Of a DNA stretch of 29,336 nt, positions 1 through 6,849 are shown piece by piece. This stretch comes from Dialister sp. UBA7295. Its GTDB lineage: Bacteria > Bacillota > Negativicutes > Veillonellales > Dialisteraceae. The DNA lies in assembly GCA_002471975.1 (NCBI GenBank), contig DKQZ01000097.1, positions 1 to 29,336 of the forward strand. Reading direction: 5' to 3'. How positions within the stretch are numbered: position 1 is the stretch's first letter; each line of letters begins with the position of its first letter. The position numbers and the translations under genes were made by a program. The notes under the pieces are model-generated. The model saw only the letters and a list, made by a program, of their open reading frames with translations, ran no database searches and was not told the DNA's origin.

Positions 1-13
1 CGTTTTTTCCTGA

Positions 14-78
14 CTCTAACACAGTTCTCAGTGATTGTGGCCGCCTTTAAATAGAAAAAGGCGGCTCTTTTTATATAA
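14..78 (+). repeat. Heptamer-hairpin element 1 (plus orientation)
   Basis: Two to three heptads at 16-36 (CTAACAC, AGTTCTC, AGTGATT) are followed by a 9-bp hairpin (GCCGCCTTT at 40-48 with AAAGGCGGC at 57-65) and a T-rich tail at 66-73. It would work as a rho-independent terminator for a gene entering from the left. The short stretch to 344 holds only this element, element 2 and AT-rich DNA. Confidence 0.6.
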
Positions 79-104
79 AATATCCATTTTCAATGAGAAT
101 GATG

Positions 105-177
105 GTTAAAAATGGCCCGCCATTCAATTTGCTGCGGGCCTCCTTCACTGATAACTATGAACTGATAACTGATAACT
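105..177 (-). repeat. Heptamer-hairpin element 2 (minus orientation)
   Basis: Read on the minus strand, five heptads (143-177; plus-strand words GATAACT, ATGAACT, GATAACT, GATAACT, with a degenerate CTTCACT) run into the junction AGTGAAGGA, a hairpin (GGCCCGC at 114-120 with GCGGGCC at 134-140) and an ATTTTTAA tail. It faces element 1 tail to tail, so the pair would stop transcription from both sides. Confidence 0.65.
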
Positions 178-316
178 TTATAATTTCCGGCAGTTTTACC
201 TGTTGTGTAATAATTGTACAGCCCCAAATTGATTTATTCTCGACATGTAATAAAAAGGTCATTTAAAATTCGCTAAAGTGAAATTTCATTTCAGCATTTC
301 CCCATTTCTATAAAAT

Positions 317-344
317 GAAAACGTCCCCCTTCAGGGACGTTTTT
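317..344 (-). terminator. Terminator after the Rid-family gene
   Basis: A 7-bp stem (ACGTCCC 321-327 with GGGACGT 334-340) has a T-rich flank on both strands. On the minus strand it begins directly at the stop codon of the Rid-family gene, so it probably ends that transcript and may be bidirectional. Confidence 0.6.
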
Positions 345-701
345 TCATTTCTGTGCGGCCCGCATGCTGATTTCCACGTTCCAAAGGGGACTGACCAGCA
401 GCCCCTGGTAGGTAAAGCGGGCGGGAAGGGCATCCTGATTGACCCAGGCATTGATGATATCCCCTACCACATTCACATTTTTCCGGATATCAGGAATGAT
501 GACGGTGAGGTCCAGGATATGCTTTCTATCAGAGTGATTCTCTGCCAGGATTCGATCGAAATGGGCCAGGATTTCCTTTGTCTGGAGCGAGGCATCTGCT
601 CCCGGCGTATCTCCTACGATGCCGGATGTATAAATGATTCCATTGTGAATGACAGCTTCTGAAAACCGACCGTTTCCATTTTTGAATTGAATTTCGCTCA
701 T
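345..701 (-). CDS. RidA/YjgF/YER057c-family protein
   Basis: A 118-residue protein of the Rid (YjgF/L-PSP) family: small trimeric enzymes whose best-known member, RidA, hydrolyses reactive enamine/imine intermediates from pyridoxal-phosphate enzymes. The family pattern is visible as the N-terminal segment IIYTSGIVG, a central LTVIIPDI strand and a late ARFTYQGLLVSPLWNVEI segment. Family length is normally 115-130, so it is complete. The canonical catalytic arginine motif near the C-terminus (usually R-x-A-V-E-V) is not obvious, so this may be an Rid subgroup without the classical activity. Two adjacent ATGs exist (704 and 701); the second has better spacing (6 nt) from GAAAGGAG at 708-715. 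It lies 18 nt after the TPM-protein gene and could be the last gene of that transcript. Confidence 0.8.
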   Translation of the reverse strand: MSEIQFKNGNGRFSEAVIHNGIIYTSGIVGDTPGADASLQTKEILAHFDRILAENHSDRKHILDLTVIIPDIRKNVNVVGDIINAWVNQDALPARFTYQGLLVSPLWNVEISMRAAQK

Positions 702-718
702 CATTTTCTCCTTTCGGT

Positions 719-1474
719 TTAAAATCTTCCCCCGCCGCCTCCGTGGCTTCCGTCGCGGCTGGAGAGTGTGACCCGGGGCTGTTTGGGTTTCCTGATTCTG
801 GAAATATTCATGAAGAGGAAGATGTCTTTGGCCCCGCTGAGTTTAAAGCTTCCCGGGACCAGGTAGGAAGAAGCATTGTAGGAAAAGTCCAGATTTTTCA
901 TCCTTGAGATGAGATGGGACCTTACGGCCATGCCCACGAGGAGGGAAAGGATGAGGATGATGGGATAGGCCGCATAATCCATAGCGGTCTTTTCCACATA
1001 GGGCCTTCCCTCTTTGGCGTAGTAGTCAAGCAGCCTGTCGGAGGTGCTGACGTATTTCCGGAAGGCTTCATAATAATTGCCTCTGGACATGGAGGGCACC
1101 ATATCATTGGCAATATACTGGATGCCCTGATCATCGGTGATTTTCTTCCGCATGGCATTGTCGGTGGAAATATACCATTCCCGGGAGCCCATGGAAATCA
1201 GGAGGACCATATTTCCATTCTTCCCTTTGCGATTATTGTCCAGGTACCGGTTGGCATAGGTCCCGATATTTCCTCCGGGAATGGAGCCGGCCGTGACAAT
1301 CATGACGTGGACGTTGTATTTCTCGTCAACCTTCGAAAGCTCGGTCTCCACGATCTGTTTTTCCGTGGAAGAGAGAAGTTTCGCCTGATCCGACAGGTTT
1401 CCTGCCGCTTCTGCCCAAAAGACAGGCATCAGGAACAGGGCCAGGGCAAGGAGGATTTTCCATAGTTTTTTCAT
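719..1474 (-). CDS. ydjH: TPM-domain membrane protein, YdjH-like
   Basis: A 251-residue secreted/membrane-anchored protein. Residues 1-23 form a signal peptide (hydrophobic core LLALALFLMPVFWAEA), residues about 26-150 a TPM (TLP18.3/Psb32/MOLO-1) domain, residues 168-186 a transmembrane helix, and the C-terminus is the glycine-rich SHGGGGGRF tail typical of TPM proteins. It follows a YdjG-like and a YdjI-like gene; the same three families are grouped in the B. subtilis pspA-ydjGHI operon, where they are linked to membrane stress. The ribosome binding site TAAGGAGG overlaps the upstream gene's stop codon, suggesting translational coupling. The symbol is by family and synteny; the exact role is inferred. 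Confidence 0.8.
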   Translation of the reverse strand: MKKLWKILLALALFLMPVFWAEAAGNLSDQAKLLSSTEKQIVETELSKVDEKYNVHVMIVTAGSIPGGNIGTYANRYLDNNRKGKNGNMVLLISMGSREWYISTDNAMRKKITDDQGIQYIANDMVPSMSRGNYYEAFRKYVSTSDRLLDYYAKEGRPYVEKTAMDYAAYPIILILSLLVGMAVRSHLISRMKNLDFSYNASSYLVPGSFKLSGAKDIFLFMNISRIRKPKQPRVTLSSRDGSHGGGGGRF

Positions 1475-1483
1475 AGGCCCTCC

Positions 1484-2590
1484 TTACACGTTCAGGAACG
1501 CGGAAACAAGGAAATAGAAAATGGGAAGCATGATGATGGTCACTACGGCAAGGACCATGTAAGATTTCTGTTTGTCATAGGGCAAAAATCCCACCACTTC
1601 TCCTGTCTGGCCGTTCATCATGAAGGTATAGGGCTTATCCTGGTACCGGGTGGTCAGGATCCATACGGGGAGAAGGGCATAGGAAGCTTTTCCCCCGTCT
1701 TTCACCACGGCTTCATCGGTCATGGAACAGCGGGTATAGCCGGTCACCGTATCTTCCAGTTCATTCAATGCGGTCTGATGGACTCTTTCATCTGCCCTGG
1801 GAGCTGCTGATTCTGCGTCTACGTCATACTTATCGGCGAGACATCCGGCCATATAACCGGGAGTGAAAGGAACGAGTTCGGAGAAATCAAAGGGTTCCAG
1901 GGATTCCATGTACTGGTCATTCATCTTTTTGCTGCCGTCTACGGGGATATTTTTAAATTCCATGGTCCCCTCCCGGCTGCAGTTATAAATACTTGTCTGG
2001 GTAATCACTTCGTCCGGCGTATTAATGACGTTGTCCGATTCCGCCCGGAACTGGGCGCTGGCATGGACTCTGGAGTCAAAGAGCCAGAAGGGCACGTACA
2101 TGGCCTGGATGTCTTCCACCCTGTTTTGGGAAATAAAATTGGAGGGGAGGAGGAATTTTCCTTCATAGAATTTCTTGAGCGCCGCCATGGCTTCGTCTTT
2201 GCTCTTTTTGAAAGGAAGGATGAAATCCGGCTTCAGCATGCCGGTGAAACGGGAAGGAATCATGGTGGGATTGCCGCAGTAGCAGCATTCCGTGGCCATG
2301 GTATTTTCATCGCACACCAGCTCTGCCCCGCAGGAGGAACAGGTGAAGGTACGGAGATGGGCCATTTCCTCTTCGGTCCAGTCCTTTCCCGCCGCTTCGG
2401 TATCAAATTTTGATTCCCTGGCTGCTTCTGCTCTGGCTGCCATTTCTTCTTTTTTGGCAAAAAGCTTCTCCAGCGCCGCTGTCTCAAATTCCGTATCGCA
2501 ATAGGGACAGACGATTTTCTTCTGCCCCGGCACCATCTCCAGAGGCCCGCCGCAATTCGGGCAGGAGTAGGCGACTGTAGTATCGGGCAT
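1484..2590 (-). CDS. ydjG: Zinc-ribbon membrane protein, YdjG-like
   Basis: A 368-residue protein with two N-terminal zinc ribbons: CPNC (10-13) with CPYC (28-31), and CSSC (84-87) with CCYC (102-105). A charged linker (about 40-80, rich in K/E/A) separates them. A large soluble domain follows, and a hydrophobic helix occupies about 345-364 at the C-terminus. Length and order fit B. subtilis YdjG, a partner of PspA, YdjH and YdjI in membrane-stress handling. The ribosome binding site GAGGTGA precedes the ATG. The gap to the upstream YdjI-like gene is 284 nt and contains two facing heptamer-hairpin elements, which may separate or attenuate expression of the two genes. Confidence 0.8.
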   Translation of the reverse strand: MPDTTVAYSCPNCGGPLEMVPGQKKIVCPYCDTEFETAALEKLFAKKEEMAARAEAARESKFDTEAAGKDWTEEEMAHLRTFTCSSCGAELVCDENTMATECCYCGNPTMIPSRFTGMLKPDFILPFKKSKDEAMAALKKFYEGKFLLPSNFISQNRVEDIQAMYVPFWLFDSRVHASAQFRAESDNVINTPDEVITQTSIYNCSREGTMEFKNIPVDGSKKMNDQYMESLEPFDFSELVPFTPGYMAGCLADKYDVDAESAAPRADERVHQTALNELEDTVTGYTRCSMTDEAVVKDGGKASYALLPVWILTTRYQDKPYTFMMNGQTGEVVGFLPYDKQKSYMVLAVVTIIMLPIFYFLVSAFLNV

Positions 2591-2653
2591 AGTGTCACCT
2601 CGGAATTTTAGTCAATACTTCGTATGAACGGTAAGAGTCATATCGCAAAGAGG

Positions 2654-2730
2654 GATTGGGAATTGGGGATTAGGGGTTAGGGGTGGTGGGCCGCAACAGA
2701 AAATAAGCGGCCCGAAATATATAAATTTGC
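2654..2730 (+). repeat. Heptamer-hairpin element 3 (plus orientation)
   Basis: Five clean heptads (2654-2688: GATTGGG, AATTGGG, GATTAGG, GGTTAGG, GGTGGTG) merge into a hairpin, GGGCCGC (2688-2694) with GCGGCCC (2707-2713), then an AT-rich tail without a T-run. It lies between the ydjI-like and ydjG-like genes. Confidence 0.7.
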
Positions 2731-2784
2731 CCTACAATCAAGGTGCAATTTTGAAAAAACGAAATATGCTCAAAACAGAAAAAT

Positions 2785-2867
2785 ATATACTTCGGCGCGC
2801 TTCCAATGTTGATGCGCGCCACCTTCCCTAATCCCTAAATCCTGATTCCTGTTCCCTAATCCCTCAA
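2785..2867 (-). repeat. Heptamer-hairpin element 4 (minus orientation)
   Basis: On the plus strand the six heptads at 2826-2867 read CCCTAAT, CCCTAAA, TCCTGAT, TCCTGTT, CCCTAAT, CCCTCAA. On the minus strand they lead into GGGAAGGTGG and a hairpin (GGCGCGC 2794-2800 with GCGCGCC 2814-2820), then an AT-rich tail. It converges tail to tail with element 3, lies just after the YdjI-like stop codon, and could attenuate read-through toward the ydjG-like gene. Confidence 0.7.
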
Positions 2868-2874
2868 AATATAC

Positions 2875-4179
2875 TCACTCCGGCTTCTTATGTCCGCAAT
2901 TCGTGCAGAATTTCCCCTGATTCATGGTCCCGCAGGAGGGGCAGGTCCAGCCGGAAGGCTTTGGCGCTCCGCAGTTACTGCAGAAGTTTCCTGTATTTCC
3001 TTTCTGTCCGCAGGCGGGGCAATCCCAGGGTTTCTTTTCTTCCGGTTTCGGCTTTCCGCAGTTGCTGCAGAATTTCCCTGTATTTCCTTCTGCGCCGCAG
3101 GCCGGGCAGGTCCATCCCGAAGGAGCTTTTTTCTGCTGCGCTTCATAGGCCGTCCGGGCTTTTTCAGCCTGCTCAGCCATGGCCTGGTACATGCCGGTTC
3201 CCGCATTTCCTGCCATATTCATCCCCATGAATCCTACGGCAGCGCCCATATTGCTTTCATTTCCTGCCGCCGTCCGCATGGCATCAGTTGTCGCATCAGT
3301 CATGGCTCCCATGGCGATATCAGGACGGGCCATGGCAGCTCCCATCTGGAGTTTCTGTATTTTCGCCTCGTCTTCTTCATTGGCCTTCACGCTGTTCATA
3401 CCGAAGGAAACGATTTCAATGCCGCGCAGGTCTCTCCATTTCTTCGAAAGCACATCATTCAGGGCGTCCGCCATTTCAAAGGTATGGCCCGGAAGTTCCG
3501 TATAATCGATGTGCTGAGCGGAAAGCTTTGCAAAGGCAGGCTGGAGGGCTGTGAGGAGTTCACTCTTCAGCTGGCTGTCCAGCATTTTCCTGTCATACAG
3601 GTCGGACACATTTCCTGCCACGTTCGTATAGAAAAGAATGGGGTTCGTGATTTTGTAGCTGTATTCCCCAAAACAGCGGATCCGGACGAGAAGATTGAGA
3701 CCCGTGGCCTGATCCGATACTTTGAAGGGCACTTCGGCCGGGGTGCCATACTTATTTCCAACGATTTCCTTCAGGTTGAAATAGTACACCCGCTGGTCCT
3801 TCCCCGTATCCCCGCCAAAAGTGAAACGACGGCCGATCTGGTGGAAGATTTCCTTCACGCCCTCTCCCAGGGAACCCGTGAAAATGGAAGGTTCCGTGGA
3901 TTTGTCATAGGTGTATTCCCCCGGTTCTGCGCAGAGGTCCACCACTTTCCCCGATTCCACGATCATCATGCACTGACCGTTATTGACGGCAATCTTTGAG
4001 CCGTTGGAAATGATATTATCCTCGCCGGAGGTATTCGAAGACCTGCCGAAACGGCTGATTTTCTTTTCCCCCTTCATCATGAGAATGTCCGGGGTCATGC
4101 TGTCACAGTAGAAAAATTCCTTCCACTGGTCCGCCAGCACGCCGCCGATGGCACCGATTCCTGCTTTGATAAGACCCAT
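2875..4179 (-). CDS. ydjI: SPFH-domain protein with three C-terminal zinc ribbons, YdjI-like
   Basis: A 434-residue protein. After a short glycine/alanine-rich N-terminus (MGLIKAGIGAIGG) comes an SPFH/band-7-like domain to about residue 300, an Ala/Met/Gly-rich low-complexity stretch (about 300-350), and three consecutive double-CxxC zinc ribbons (355-434: TCPACG...FCSNCG, DCPACG...FCSNCG, TCPSCG...FCTNCG). The family is the 'virion core protein/YdjI' SPFH type; in B. subtilis YdjI is encoded with PspA, YdjG and YdjH. An earlier in-frame ATG exists at 4227, but AAGGAGG lies 7 nt before the ATG at 4179, which also removes a non-family N-terminal extension. No pspA gene is adjacent. The low-complexity region and the zinc-ribbon count are the variable parts. 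Confidence 0.82.
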   Translation of the reverse strand: MGLIKAGIGAIGGVLADQWKEFFYCDSMTPDILMMKGEKKISRFGRSSNTSGEDNIISNGSKIAVNNGQCMMIVESGKVVDLCAEPGEYTYDKSTEPSIFTGSLGEGVKEIFHQIGRRFTFGGDTGKDQRVYYFNLKEIVGNKYGTPAEVPFKVSDQATGLNLLVRIRCFGEYSYKITNPILFYTNVAGNVSDLYDRKMLDSQLKSELLTALQPAFAKLSAQHIDYTELPGHTFEMADALNDVLSKKWRDLRGIEIVSFGMNSVKANEEDEAKIQKLQMGAAMARPDIAMGAMTDATTDAMRTAAGNESNMGAAVGFMGMNMAGNAGTGMYQAMAEQAEKARTAYEAQQKKAPSGWTCPACGAEGNTGKFCSNCGKPKPEEKKPWDCPACGQKGNTGNFCSNCGAPKPSGWTCPSCGTMNQGKFCTNCGHKKPE

Positions 4180-4249
4180 AATCATCCTCCTTGTAAAAAG
4201 AGTAAGCCTGATACTTATGCATTTCAAAAACTGTAAAAACGAGCGGAAA

Positions 4250-4363
4250 AGTTCTCAGTTCCTGGTTATCAGTTCTCAGTGAGTGTGCTTATCATCATTA
4301 TAGTAAAAGCAGCTCTTGGGAAAATCCGGTCCACAAATAACTGCGAACTGATAACAGATAACT
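4250..4363. repeat. Facing pair of heptamer arrays (element 5)
   Basis: Plus-oriented heptads at 4250-4284 (AGTTCTC, AGTTCCT, GGTTATC, AGTTCTC, AGTGAGT) face minus-oriented heptads at 4336-4363 (plus-strand AATAACT, GCGAACT, GATAACA, GATAACT). About 50 nt lies between them, with no clean GC hairpin, so this looks like an eroded tail-to-tail pair. It sits upstream of the YdjI-like gene. The rest of 4180-4570 is AT-rich with no gene that I can support. Confidence 0.6.
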
Positions 4364-4572
4364 TTTAAATATCCCTGTTATCCATATTTTATCATAATAA
4401 AGGCCGGGGCGCAGGCGAATGTTTTCCTCCCCGAAATCATAACTTTAAAGTTTGATCTATGAATTACATAGCTTACAATTTATACAATTGATAAACAGAT
4501 AATTTACAAATTCATGTCATATAACTTATGAATTCCCATGTAAGTAATGAATGAATCTGCATGAAAGAAATA

Positions 4573-4602
4573 TTGGATAAACCGGTATAAAAGATATATA
4601 TT
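4573..4602 (+). promoter_or_regulatory. Putative promoter for the 31-residue peptide gene
   Basis: TTGGAT (4573-4578) and TATATT (4597-4602) are separated by 18 nt in an AT-rich region. Transcription would start near 4609. A small hairpin (CCCGC 4626-4630 with GCGGG 4637-4641) then lies between the start and the ribosome binding site. The -35 box is weak. Confidence 0.4.
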
Positions 4603-4663
4603 ATAGTCACAACTTAAGGCAAAGGCCCGCAGCGAGGCGGGATTTATAAATGTGGAGGCTCCC

Positions 4664-4759
4664 ATGAAAGAAAATCAGGTAGAAAAAGAAGTTATTGTGG
4701 AAGAAGCAGAAAAGGAATCCATCTGCTGGGCTTTACTCGAACTTCAGTCCAGAAAATAA
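4664..4759 (+). CDS. Small peptide of 31 residues, unknown function
   Basis: A short reading frame beginning MKENQVEKEVIVEEAEKE and ending SICWALLELQSRK. The N-terminal two thirds are acidic and highly charged; the C-terminal third is amphipathic with one cysteine and one tryptophan. There is no signal peptide or membrane segment. Support for a real gene comes from context: GGAGG five bases before ATG, a promoter-like sequence about 90 nt upstream, and a strong terminator 10 nt after the stop. I recognise no family. A peptide precursor, leader peptide or small regulatory protein are all possible. The acidic-leader plus short-core shape resembles ribosomally made peptide precursors, but no modification or export gene is adjacent. 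Confidence 0.55.
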   Translation: MKENQVEKEVIVEEAEKESICWALLELQSRK

Positions 4760-4769
4760 CCGTACCTGA

Positions 4770-4793
4770 AAGCCGCCGCAAGGCGGCTTTTTT
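4770..4793 (+). terminator. Terminator after the 31-residue peptide
   Basis: AAGCCGCC (4770-4777) pairs with GGCGGCTT (4782-4789) around a GCAA tetraloop and runs into six T residues (4788-4793): a textbook rho-independent terminator 10 nt after the stop codon. Confidence 0.8.
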
Positions 4794-4812
4794 CCTGGGA
4801 ATCGTCACATGG

Positions 4813-4847
4813 AAAGCTTGTCAATCCACAGGATGACAAGCTTTTTT
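4813..4847. terminator. Second, possibly bidirectional terminator
   Basis: AAAGCTTGTCA (4813-4823) pairs with TGACAAGCTTT (4834-4844), and the inner ATCC/GGAT extends the stem. A T-run follows on the plus strand. It backs up the terminator at 4770-4793. Confidence 0.65.
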
Positions 4848-4852
4848 GTTGA

Positions 4853-4925
4853 AGTGATCAGTTATCAGTTCTTAGTTCGCAGTGAAAGAAGGACCGCATC
4901 AAAATTTTGAAGCGGTCCTTTTTAC
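4853..4925 (+). repeat. Heptamer-hairpin element 6 (plus orientation)
   Basis: Five heptads at 4853-4887 (AGTGATC, AGTTATC, AGTTCTT, AGTTCGC, AGTGAAA) lead through GAAGG into a 9-bp stem (AAGGACCGC 4889-4897 with GCGGTCCTT 4912-4920) and a T-run. It is one of the most complete copies. Confidence 0.75.
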
Positions 4926-4949
4926 ATAAATTTTATTCAAATCAGCAAT

Positions 4950-4982
4950 GAAAAAGCTGCAGGAGTTTCTCCCGCAGCTTCA
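4950..4982 (-). terminator. Hairpin terminator downstream of ribF
   Basis: On the minus strand GAAGCTGCGGGAG and CTCCTGCAGCTT form a long stem with a 3-nt loop and one mismatch, followed by TTTTTC. It probably ends the rbfA-nrnA-truB-ribF transcript. A short degenerate heptad remnant lies at about 5054-5067, next to the ribF stop. Confidence 0.6.
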
Positions 4983-5067
4983 TTTTTAATTCATTCACAG
5001 GTTCCCCAGTTGGGACAGTTGAGACCATGGTTCATCGCCCGCCTGAGCACAATGCAACTGATAACGG

Positions 5068-5994
5068 TTAACTCTTTTCCAGCACTATTTCCGCCTGTTT
5101 AATATCCACAGCTATTTGTTTCTTAAGCCCATCGAAGGACTCGAACTTTTTCTCTCCCCGGAGGCGGCTCACCCACTCCAGGGTGAAGGGTTTCCCATAA
5201 ATGGATTCTTCGAAGTGGAAGATGAAGGTTTCAATGGTTCTTTCTGTATTTCCAAAGGTGGGATTGGTGCCGATGTTCGTGATGGCATCATATTTCCTGC
5301 CACTCACAATCGCTCTTGTGGCATAGACGCCGTCGGGCGGGAGGACCCGGTCTTCCCGGAAGGACAGATTGGCCGTGGGAAAGCCCAGGACCTCATGACC
5401 CCGCCGGAATCCATGGACCACGTCGCCCTGCATGGAGTAATTTCTCCCAAGCAGCCGGGCCGCTTCTTCCATATTTCCGGAGAGGACAGCCTCGCGGATC
5501 CGGGTGGAGGAATAGGGAGCTCCCTTTCCTTCTACCAGTTTCACAATATCCACGGTGACCTTTGTTTCCTTAAAGAACTCTGCCATCCCGCTGCTGTTCC
5601 CCCGGGCCCCTTTGCCGAAGGTGAAATTTTCCCCTGCCACCAGGCCGGAAAGATTTCCGAGGGAAGATAGATTCGTCATGAAAGTTTCCGCGCTTTCAGA
5701 GAGAAATTTCTGATCCGGACGGATGAAGACGGCCAATTCCATGCCTGCTGCCGCAAGGGAAATCATTTTTTCCTCCTCCGACTGGAGAAGGGGCACCCGG
5801 ATGTGGGGGGCGAGCACGGTCATAGGATGAGGAAAGAAAGTGAGAACTCCGGGAATGGCTCCTTTTTCGGCTGCCAGTTCCCGGACTTTTTCAAAAACCA
5901 CCTGATGACCCTTATGGCAGCCGTCAAAAAAGCCGATGGCCAGCACCAGCTTTTTGTCCTTTGGAATTTCATGTAAGGAATGATACATTTCCAT
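5068..5994 (-). CDS. ribF: Bifunctional riboflavin kinase/FMN adenylyltransferase
   Basis: This 308-residue enzyme phosphorylates riboflavin to FMN and adenylates FMN to FAD in the cytoplasm. The N-terminal adenylyltransferase carries GFFDGCHKGH (21-30), GENFTFGKG (121-129) and SSTRIRE (162-168). The C-terminal riboflavin kinase carries GFPTAN (204-209), PPDGVYA (219-225), NIGTNPTF (240-247) and the catalytic glutamate in RTIETF (about 255). Length matches the family. It starts 3 nt after the truB stop, and truB-ribF adjacency is common in Firmicutes. Two in-frame ATGs (5994, 5988) are possible; neither has a strong binding site, which fits translational coupling. No FMN riboswitch is seen, as expected for a housekeeping copy. 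Confidence 0.95.
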   Translation of the reverse strand: MEMYHSLHEIPKDKKLVLAIGFFDGCHKGHQVVFEKVRELAAEKGAIPGVLTFFPHPMTVLAPHIRVPLLQSEEEKMISLAAAGMELAVFIRPDQKFLSESAETFMTNLSSLGNLSGLVAGENFTFGKGARGNSSGMAEFFKETKVTVDIVKLVEGKGAPYSSTRIREAVLSGNMEEAARLLGRNYSMQGDVVHGFRRGHEVLGFPTANLSFREDRVLPPDGVYATRAIVSGRKYDAITNIGTNPTFGNTERTIETFIFHFEESIYGKPFTLEWVSRLRGEKKFESFDGLKKQIAVDIKQAEIVLEKS

Positions 5995-5997
5995 GGG

Positions 5998-6849
5998 TCA
6001 GTTGAACACTTTCTTCGGTTGAATGACATGTTGGGAAATAGAGGCGATGCCAAGGAATCTTTCTCCGCTGAACACAGCGGCCTTTTGCAAATCCTCTACT
6101 TTCGTGCGAAGCCTTTTGCCCTGCAGAAAATCAGCTGCTTTTTCTTCGGATATTTCCACCTGGGGCAGGGCGGAAAGAATGGGATGAAGGTCCGTCATGA
6201 GGGCACTTTCTGGATTTTCAGAAATTTCTTCCAGGGTCTTTGCTTCTTTCAGGGAAAATGGTCCCATTTCCGTCCGTACCAGTTTGTCCATGGTGAGGAG
6301 GCAGCCCGCTTCTTTTCCCAGATCCCTCCCCAGGGCACGAATATAAGTCCCGGCCGAACAGGTGACGGAAAGAGAAATATGGGGCGGTGCTATTTCCAGA
6401 ATTTCCAGTTTGTAAATGGTGACGGGCCGGGGTTCGAGATGGACTTCCTTTCCCTCCCGCGCCAGTTTGTAGGCCCGCTCTCCATTGATTTTTTTCGCCG
6501 AATAAGCCGATGGCACCTGGAGGATGTCTCCGCGGAACTTTTCCGCTGCCTTTTCAAAAGCCGAAAGGTCTTCCGGGATGGGGCCTTTTTCGAGGATGGT
6601 CCCCGTCATGTCTTCGGTATCCGTGGAAATACCCATGGTGAATTCCGCTTCATAGGATTTCTGATGGATGGGCGCGTATTCGATGAGCCTTGCGGCCCTT
6701 CCCAGAAATACGGGAAGCACCCCTTCCGCCATGGGATCCAGGGTGCCGCCGTGTCCGATTTTTTTCTGATGGTAAATGCGGCGAAGTTTCGCGATCACGT
6801 CAAAAGAGGTGAATCCTCTGGGCTTCCATACATTGATGACGCCGTCCAT
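5998..6849 (-). CDS. truB: tRNA pseudouridine(55) synthase
   Basis: This 283-residue enzyme isomerises uridine 55 in the T-loop of tRNAs. The catalytic aspartate is D38 within GHGGTLDPMAEGVLP (32-46). The TruB features YEAEF...GISTDTEDMTG (about 66-85), SAYSAKKINGERAY (about 113-126) and CSAGTYIRALGRDLG (about 164-178) are all present. The start codon overlaps the preceding nrnA-like stop codon (TGATG), so the two are probably translated together. It sits in the usual Firmicutes order rbfA-nrnA-truB-ribF. Confidence 0.95.
   Translation of the reverse strand: MDGVINVWKPRGFTSFDVIAKLRRIYHQKKIGHGGTLDPMAEGVLPVFLGRAARLIEYAPIHQKSYEAEFTMGISTDTEDMTGTILEKGPIPEDLSAFEKAAEKFRGDILQVPSAYSAKKINGERAYKLAREGKEVHLEPRPVTIYKLEILEIAPPHISLSVTCSAGTYIRALGRDLGKEAGCLLTMDKLVRTEMGPFSLKEAKTLEEISENPESALMTDLHPILSALPQVEISEEKAADFLQGKRLRTKVEDLQKAAVFSGERFLGIASISQHVIQPKKVFN

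Noticed and set aside
86..108. Fur-box-like sequence around AATGAGAATGATGG
   Set aside because: Too poor a match to the 19-bp consensus, and no iron gene is adjacent.
2890..3999. 369-codon plus-strand frame opposite the SPFH gene, and similar antisense frames at 5980-7116, 6957-7886 and 19404-20321
   Set aside because: All are shadows of clearly recognised genes; composition is unlike the proteins of the window.
4940..4985. Tiny plus-strand frame MKKLQEFLPQLHF
   Set aside because: It is made entirely of the terminator hairpin downstream of ribF and has no ribosome binding site.
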